41,416 nucleotides of DNA from Solimonas sp. Its GTDB lineage: Bacteria; Pseudomonadota; Gammaproteobacteria; Nevskiales; Nevskiaceae. The notes beneath the pieces were generated by a model. The model did no database searches. It was given only the letters and a program-made list of their open reading frames with translations, and was not told the DNA's origin. The number at the start of each line of letters is the position of its first letter. The stretch's first letter is position 1. The translations under genes and the position numbers were made by a program. Positions 37,763-41,416 of this stretch are shown in pieces. The stretch spans positions 1-41,416 of the forward strand of contig JASBRP010000040.1 of the NCBI GenBank assembly GCA_030149365.1. The letters run 5' to 3'.

Positions 37763-38095
37763 TTACTCGTCCGTCACGCGGATGGTGATGTGGCTCGTCG
37801 GCTTGACGATACGGTCGGCACGGCCCTTGGCGCGGGGCATGATGCGCTTGAGCACCGGGCCCTCGTCGATGAAGATGGCCTGCAGCTTCAGTTCGTCGAC
37901 GTCGGCGCCGTGGTTGTTCTCGGCGTTGGCGATGGCGGACTCGAGCACCTTGCGGATCAGACGCGACGACTTGCGCGTGTTGAACTTGAGGATGTTCAGG
38001 GCCTCATCGACCTTCTTGCCGCGCACCAGATCGGCGACGGCACGGGCCTTCTGCGGCGACAGGCGGACGAATTTCAGTACGGCTTGCGTTTGCAT
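37763..38095 (-). CDS. rplV: 50S ribosomal protein L22
   Basis: The 110-residue L22 lines the exit tunnel. It has [40 protein letters not shown] and the loop [19 protein letters not shown], where macrolide-resistance changes occur in other species. Length equals E. coli L22. AAGGAAG precedes the start. Confidence 0.98.
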   Translation of the reverse strand: MQTQAVLKFVRLSPQKARAVADLVRGKKVDEALNILKFNTRKSSRLIRKVLESAIANAENNHGADVDELKLQAIFIDEGPVLKRIMPRAKGRADRIVKPTSHITIRVTDE

Positions 38096-38107
38096 GATCG
38101 TGCTTCC

Positions 38108-38380
38108 TTAGCCGCCAGACTTCTTGTCGCCATGACCCTTGAACGTCCGGGTCGGGGCGAATTCGCCCAGCTTGTGGCCAATCATGTTGTCGGTGACGAA
38201 CACCGGCATATGCTGCTTGCCGTTGTGGACCTGAATGGTCAGGCCGATCATGTCCGGCGAGATCATCGAACGACGCGACCAGGTCTTGATCGGCTTCTTG
38301 ACGCGTTCACCCTGCACCTTCGCGACCTTCGCGAGCAGGTGGTGATCGATGAACGGGCCCTTCTTAAGAGAACGTGCCAT
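38108..38380 (-). CDS. rpsS: 30S ribosomal protein S19
   Basis: The 90-residue S19 is in the 30S head and contacts S13. [20 protein letters not shown] begins it, then [20 protein letters not shown] and [20 protein letters not shown]. Length is near E. coli (92). AGGA precedes the ATG. It lies between rplB and rplV with gaps of 12 bases. Confidence 0.98.
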   Translation of the reverse strand: MARSLKKGPFIDHHLLAKVAKVQGERVKKPIKTWSRRSMISPDMIGLTIQVHNGKQHMPVFVTDNMIGHKLGEFAPTRTFKGHGDKKSGG

Positions 38381-38392
38381 GACGGATCCTGG

Positions 38393-39226
38393 TTACTTCT
38401 TCTTGTGACGGCTACGCACGATGAACTTCTGCGTGCGCTTGTTATTGCGGGTCTTGAGGCCCTTGGTCTGCTGACCCCAAGGCGTGACCGGGTGCGGATT
38501 ACCCTGGCCGGACTTGCCTTCGCCACCACCGTGCGGGTGGTCGACCGGGTTCATCACGACGCCGCGGACGGTCGGGCGGATGCCCTTCCAGCGCTTGGCG
38601 CCGGCCTTGCCGTACTGGCGCAGGTTGTGCTCGTTGTTGCCGACTTCACCGACGGTGGCGCGGCACTCGGACGGAACCTTGCGCATCTCGCCCGAACGCA
38701 GGCGGATGGTGGCGTACTCGCCGTCGCGGGACACCAGCTGGGCGGAGGCACCGGCGGAGCGCGCGATCTGCGCACCCTTGCCCGGGCGCATCTCGACGCA
38801 GCACACGGTGGAGCCGGCCGGGATGTTGCGCAGCGGCAGGGCATTGCCCGGCTTGATCGCGGCATCGCTGCCCGACTGCACGACGTCGCCGTCCTTCAGG
38901 CCACGGGGGGCGATGATGTAGGCGCGCTCGCCGTCGGCGTAGCACAGCAGGGCGATGTGCGCGCTGCGGTTCGGATCGTATTCAACGCGCTCGACCTTGG
39001 CGGGGATGCCGTCCTTGGTGCGCTTGAAGTCGATCACGCGATACGACTGCTTGTGACCGCCGCCCTTGTGGCGGGTGGTCATGTGGCCGTTGTTGTTGCG
39101 GCCGCCGGTCGAGCTCTTCTTCTCGATCAACGGAGCATACGGCTCACCCTTCCACAGGCCCGGCGTGACCACCTTGACCTGGTGGCGACGGCCCGGGGAG
39201 GTGGGCTTCATCTGAATGGTAGGCAT
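38393..39226 (-). CDS. rplB: 50S ribosomal protein L2
   Basis: The 277-residue L2 is needed for subunit joining and peptidyl transferase activity. It has [34 protein letters not shown] and [23 protein letters not shown] sequence. [20 protein letters not shown] carries the conserved His near residue 230. Length is near E. coli (273). It lies 14 bases after rplW. Confidence 0.98.
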   Translation of the reverse strand: MPTIQMKPTSPGRRHQVKVVTPGLWKGEPYAPLIEKKSSTGGRNNNGHMTTRHKGGGHKQSYRVIDFKRTKDGIPAKVERVEYDPNRSAHIALLCYADGERAYIIAPRGLKDGDVVQSGSDAAIKPGNALPLRNIPAGSTVCCVEMRPGKGAQIARSAGASAQLVSRDGEYATIRLRSGEMRKVPSECRATVGEVGNNEHNLRQYGKAGAKRWKGIRPTVRGVVMNPVDHPHGGGEGKSGQGNPHPVTPWGQQTKGLKTRNNKRTQKFIVRSRHKKK

Positions 39227-39240
39227 GTCTCTGCGTCCCG

Positions 39241-39546
39241 TTAGGCGGCGGCGTTGCTGCCGACGAAGTCAATCTGCTGACCTTCGGCGAGCGTAACGTA
39301 GGCTTTTTTCCAGTCCGAACGGCGACCGGTGAAATTACCAAAGCGCTTGTTCTTGCCCTTCATGACCAGCGTCTGCACGCCCGTCACCTTGACATTGAAC
39401 AGCTTCTCGACCGCTTCGCGGATTTCCGATTTCTCGGCATCGCGGAGGACCTTGAAGACGGCCTGGTTGCGCTTCTCGGCGACGCGGGTCGCCTTCTCGG
39501 AGATCACCGGCGCGAGGATGATCTGATGCATGCGCTCGACGTTCAT
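39241..39546 (-). CDS. rplW: 50S ribosomal protein L23
   Basis: The 101-residue L23 is at the exit tunnel and docks trigger factor and SRP. It has [20 protein letters not shown], then [20 protein letters not shown]. Length equals about E. coli L23 (100). The chosen ATG overlaps the rplD stop (ATGA), implying coupling; a frame three codons longer begins at 39555. Confidence 0.97.
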   Translation of the reverse strand: MNVERMHQIILAPVISEKATRVAEKRNQAVFKVLRDAEKSEIREAVEKLFNVKVTGVQTLVMKGKNKRFGNFTGRRSDWKKAYVTLAEGQQIDFVGSNAAA

Positions 39547-40148
39547 TGCAGCCAAGCCTCCAGCTTCTTCACGGCGTCAGCCGTCAGCAGCACCTTCTGG
39601 TGCCGCAACAGCGAGACGGGGTTGAGGGCTTCGACGTCACAGACCGCCACGGTGTGCAGGTTGCGCGAGGAAAGGAACAGGTTCTTGTCGAGCTCGCCGG
39701 TGACGATCAGGATGTCCTGGGTGCCCAGCTGTTCGAGCTGAGCCACCAGACCCTTGGTCTTGATCGCGTCCACGGTGAAGGACTCGGCAACCACCAGGTG
39801 ACCCTGGCGGGCCAGCTCGGCGATGATCGAGCGCAGGGCACCGCGGTACATCTTGCGGTTGACCTTCTGCGAGTGATCACGCGGAACCGAAGCGAAGGTC
39901 TTGCCGCCGCCGCGCCACAGGGGCGAGCGGATGGAGCCGGCACGGGCGCGGCCCGAACCCTTCTGCTTCCAGGGCTTCTTGCCGCCGCCGGAAACTTCGC
40001 CCTTGGCGAGCTGAGCCTTGGTGCCCGAGCGGCCGGCTGCCATATAGGCAGTGACGACCTGGTGGATCAGGCCTTCGTTGTACTCGGCGCCGAAGACGGC
40101 GTCGGAAACGGAGATTTTGTTGGCGCTATTATGCAGTTGAATATCCAT
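39543..40148 (-). CDS. rplD: 50S ribosomal protein L4
   Basis: The 201-residue L4 lines the exit tunnel. In E. coli it also represses its own S10 operon. It has [40 protein letters not shown] and [20 protein letters not shown], the extended loop of the family. The C-terminal fold has [19 protein letters not shown]. Length equals E. coli (201). It overlaps rplW by four bases. Confidence 0.98.
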   Translation of the reverse strand: MDIQLHNSANKISVSDAVFGAEYNEGLIHQVVTAYMAAGRSGTKAQLAKGEVSGGGKKPWKQKGSGRARAGSIRSPLWRGGGKTFASVPRDHSQKVNRKMYRGALRSIIAELARQGHLVVAESFTVDAIKTKGLVAQLEQLGTQDILIVTGELDKNLFLSSRNLHTVAVCDVEALNPVSLLRHQKVLLTADAVKKLEAWLQ

Positions 40149-40170
40149 AGCCGTTTTTCCCCAGTGGGCC

Positions 40171-40809
40171 TTATGCCTTCACCGTGGGGCGCACGATGAC
40201 ATCGCCATTCGCAGCGCCCGGCACAGCCCCCTTGACCAGCAGGAGGTTGCGTTCCAAATCGATCTTCACCAGATCCAGGTTGAGAGCCGTCACACGTTCG
40301 TTGCCCATGTGGCCGGCCATCTTCTTGCCTTTGAACACACGGCCCGGACTCTGACGCTGGCCGATAGAACCCGGCGAGCGGTGGGAGAGCGAGTTACCGT
40401 GCGTTGCGCGACCACCGCCGAAGCCGTGGCGCTTGATGACACCGGCAAAACCCTTGCCGATGCTGGTGCCCGTGACATCAACGGCCTTGACGCCGTCGAA
40501 CACGTTCACATTGATTTCCGAACCCATCTGGTAGTCGGCGCCTTCGCCGTCGTCCAGACGAATTTCCCAGAGACCACGACCCGGAGCGACACCGGCCTTC
40601 TTGTAAATGCCGGTCAGCGCCTTGGTCACGCGGCTGGCCTTCTGCTCACCCACGGCAACCTGCACGGCGCGATAGCCGTCGGTCTCCAGGGTCTTGACCT
40701 GAGTCACGCGGTTGGGCGTGCACTCGATCACCGTCACCGGGATGGACGTGCCATCCGGGGTGAACACGCGGGTCATGCCCGCCTTGCGTCCTACAATTGC
40801 AATCGTCAT
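40171..40809 (-). CDS. rplC: 50S ribosomal protein L3
   Basis: The 212-residue L3 is one of the first 50S assembly proteins. It has [40 protein letters not shown] and [20 protein letters not shown]. In the last stretch GQ is the Gln methylated by PrmB in E. coli. AAGGAGA, overlapping the rpsJ stop, precedes the ATG. Length is near E. coli (209). Confidence 0.98.
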   Translation of the reverse strand: MTIAIVGRKAGMTRVFTPDGTSIPVTVIECTPNRVTQVKTLETDGYRAVQVAVGEQKASRVTKALTGIYKKAGVAPGRGLWEIRLDDGEGADYQMGSEINVNVFDGVKAVDVTGTSIGKGFAGVIKRHGFGGGRATHGNSLSHRSPGSIGQRQSPGRVFKGKKMAGHMGNERVTALNLDLVKIDLERNLLLVKGAVPGAANGDVIVRPTVKA

Positions 40810-40821
40810 GTCCGTATCTCC

Positions 40822-41139
40822 TTAGTTCAGCGAGATCTGGACTTCGACGCCCGCAGGCAGGTCGAGCTTCGACAGCGCGTCCACGGTCTTCTCCGTGGGG
40901 TCGATGATCTGCATGAGCCGCTTGTGGGTGCGGATCTCGTACTGGTCACGCGCGCTCTTGTCGACGTGCGGGGAGGCGAGGACAGTGAAGCGTTCCTTGC
41001 GGGTCGGCAGCGGGATGGGCCCGCGCACGACGGCACCGGTGCGCTTTGCCGTTTCGACGATCTCGCGCGCAGACTTGTCGATCAGGCGATGATCGAAAGC
41101 CTTGAGCCGGATGCGAATAGATTGGCTGGTCGCGGCCAT
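40822..41139 (-). CDS. rpsJ: 30S ribosomal protein S10
   Basis: The 105-residue S10 is in the 30S head and, as NusE, joins antitermination complexes. It has [40 protein letters not shown] and [20 protein letters not shown]. Length is near E. coli (103). It opens the S10 operon; a near-consensus promoter and a short leader lie upstream. Confidence 0.98.
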   Translation of the reverse strand: MAATSQSIRIRLKAFDHRLIDKSAREIVETAKRTGAVVRGPIPLPTRKERFTVLASPHVDKSARDQYEIRTHKRLMQIIDPTEKTVDALSKLDLPAGVEVQISLN

Positions 41140-41183
41140 GCTTGGTCTCAGGTCTTAAAGAACGTGGAACAAAAGGGGCGCGA

Positions 41184-41212
41184 ATTATATTCGGGCCACC
41201 CGGAAAAGTAAA
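41184..41212 (-). promoter_or_regulatory. S10 operon promoter
   Basis: On the minus strand, TTTACT (41207-41212) and a perfect TATAAT (41184-41189) are separated by 17 bases, with a GC-rich discriminator (TTCGCGCCCC) after the -10. This is typical of growth-rate and stringently controlled ribosomal promoters. The predicted start near 41177 gives a leader of about 38 bases before rpsJ, too short for the E. coli-type L4 attenuator leader. Confidence 0.8.
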
Positions 41213-41230
41213 CAGCTTTTCAAAAGGCTA

Positions 41231-41261
41231 GGGGCCGGGGGGCTGTTCGCCCCCAGGCCCC
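41231..41261 (-). terminator. tuf terminator
   Basis: A GC-rich hairpin (GGGGCC...GGCCCC arms extended by G/C runs, one mismatch) lies 12 bases after the tuf stop on the minus strand and is followed by TAGCCTTTT. It separates tuf from the S10 promoter, so rpsJ has its own transcription start. Confidence 0.75.
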
Positions 41262-41273
41262 TGCCGGTACTTA

Positions 41274-41416
41274 TCAGGCCAGGATCTTGGTGACGACGCC
41301 GGCGCCGACGGTACGACCGCCCTCGCGAATGGCGAAACGAACACCTTCTTCCATGGCGATCGGGTTGATCAGCTCAACCAGCATCTGAACGTTGTCACCC
41401 GGCATCACCATCTCCT
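41274..41416 (-). CDS. tuf: Elongation factor Tu, C-terminal part
   Basis: The last 46 codons of EF-Tu are present; the gene runs off the right edge. The translation has [15 protein letters not shown], then the closing [20 protein letters not shown] and VTKILA. It is the domain III end that contacts aminoacyl-tRNA. Position upstream of rpsJ matches the str-S10 gene order of many gammaproteobacteria. The stop is TGA at 41274-41276. Confidence 0.97.
   Translation of the reverse strand, partial: EMVMPGDNVQMLVELINPIAMEEGVRFAIREGGRTVGAGVVTKILA

Overview
The window is a GC-rich stretch of a gammaproteobacterial chromosome with dense, mostly single-copy housekeeping content. The Shine-Dalgarno usage, the intact S10-spc-alpha ribosomal super-operon, and sucCD next to a PilS/PilR pair (an arrangement I recall from Xanthomonadales and relatives) point to the Xanthomonadales/Nevskiales side. 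A Solimonas/Nevskia-like host is my guess from the DUF1302 barrel, the GMC oxidoreductase and the base composition. No rRNA, tRNA, CRISPR, prophage, insertion sequence or origin is visible, and no gene-free gap exceeds about 230 bases.

Layout. (1) 1-2271: a C-tract/inverted-repeat spacer, a REP-like palindrome and a strong terminator, then sucD and sucC (minus strand). (2) 2499-5610 (plus): a small zinc-ribbon membrane protein (PP0621-like), then pilS and pilR, all joined by ATGA overlaps. (3) 5611-6374: a palindrome-rich spacer and a divergent CysH-family protein (minus). (4) 6460-12499 (plus): an alpha/beta hydrolase, an LpxH-like phosphoesterase, a lipoprotein metallophosphoesterase, an orphan CoxE-like VWA protein, a MAPEG protein and a SanA/DUF218 protein, ending in a clear terminator. 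(5) 12521-14949 (minus): a KimA-like APC transporter followed by a small zinc-ribbon membrane protein. (6) 15129-21974 (minus): a large unrecognised lipoprotein, a GMC oxidoreductase with a Tat-exported lipoprotein partner, and a DUF1302 outer-membrane barrel. This is the most accessory-looking part and may form an envelope route for uptake and oxidation of a hydrophobic alcohol-type substrate (inference). (7) 22163-26560 (minus): a four-gene peptide ABC importer, oppABCD without oppF. (8) 26609-27514 (minus): an EamA-family exporter. (9) 27553-41139 (minus): the complete alpha (rpsM-rplQ), spc (rplN-rpmJ) and S10 (rpsJ-rpsQ) gene sets, including a 37-codon rpmJ. A near-consensus promoter lies in front of rpsJ and a candidate promoter in front of rpsM. 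(10) 41231-41416: the tuf terminator and the last 46 codons of tuf.

How the parts work together. sucCD is the substrate-level phosphorylation step of the TCA cycle. PilSR is the sigma-54 two-component system that in relatives controls the type IV pilin gene, which is not in this window. The ribosomal block supplies most 30S and 50S proteins plus SecY and RNA polymerase alpha. I found no convincing new defence or mobile system. The points that deserve a second look are the GMC/Tat-lipoprotein/DUF1302/lipoprotein neighbourhood, the CysH homologue that lacks the usual active-site loop, the orphan VWA protein, the transporter/zinc-ribbon pair, and several intergenic palindromes that may be dispersed repeats. 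All identifications rest on reading motifs by eye; no database search was run.
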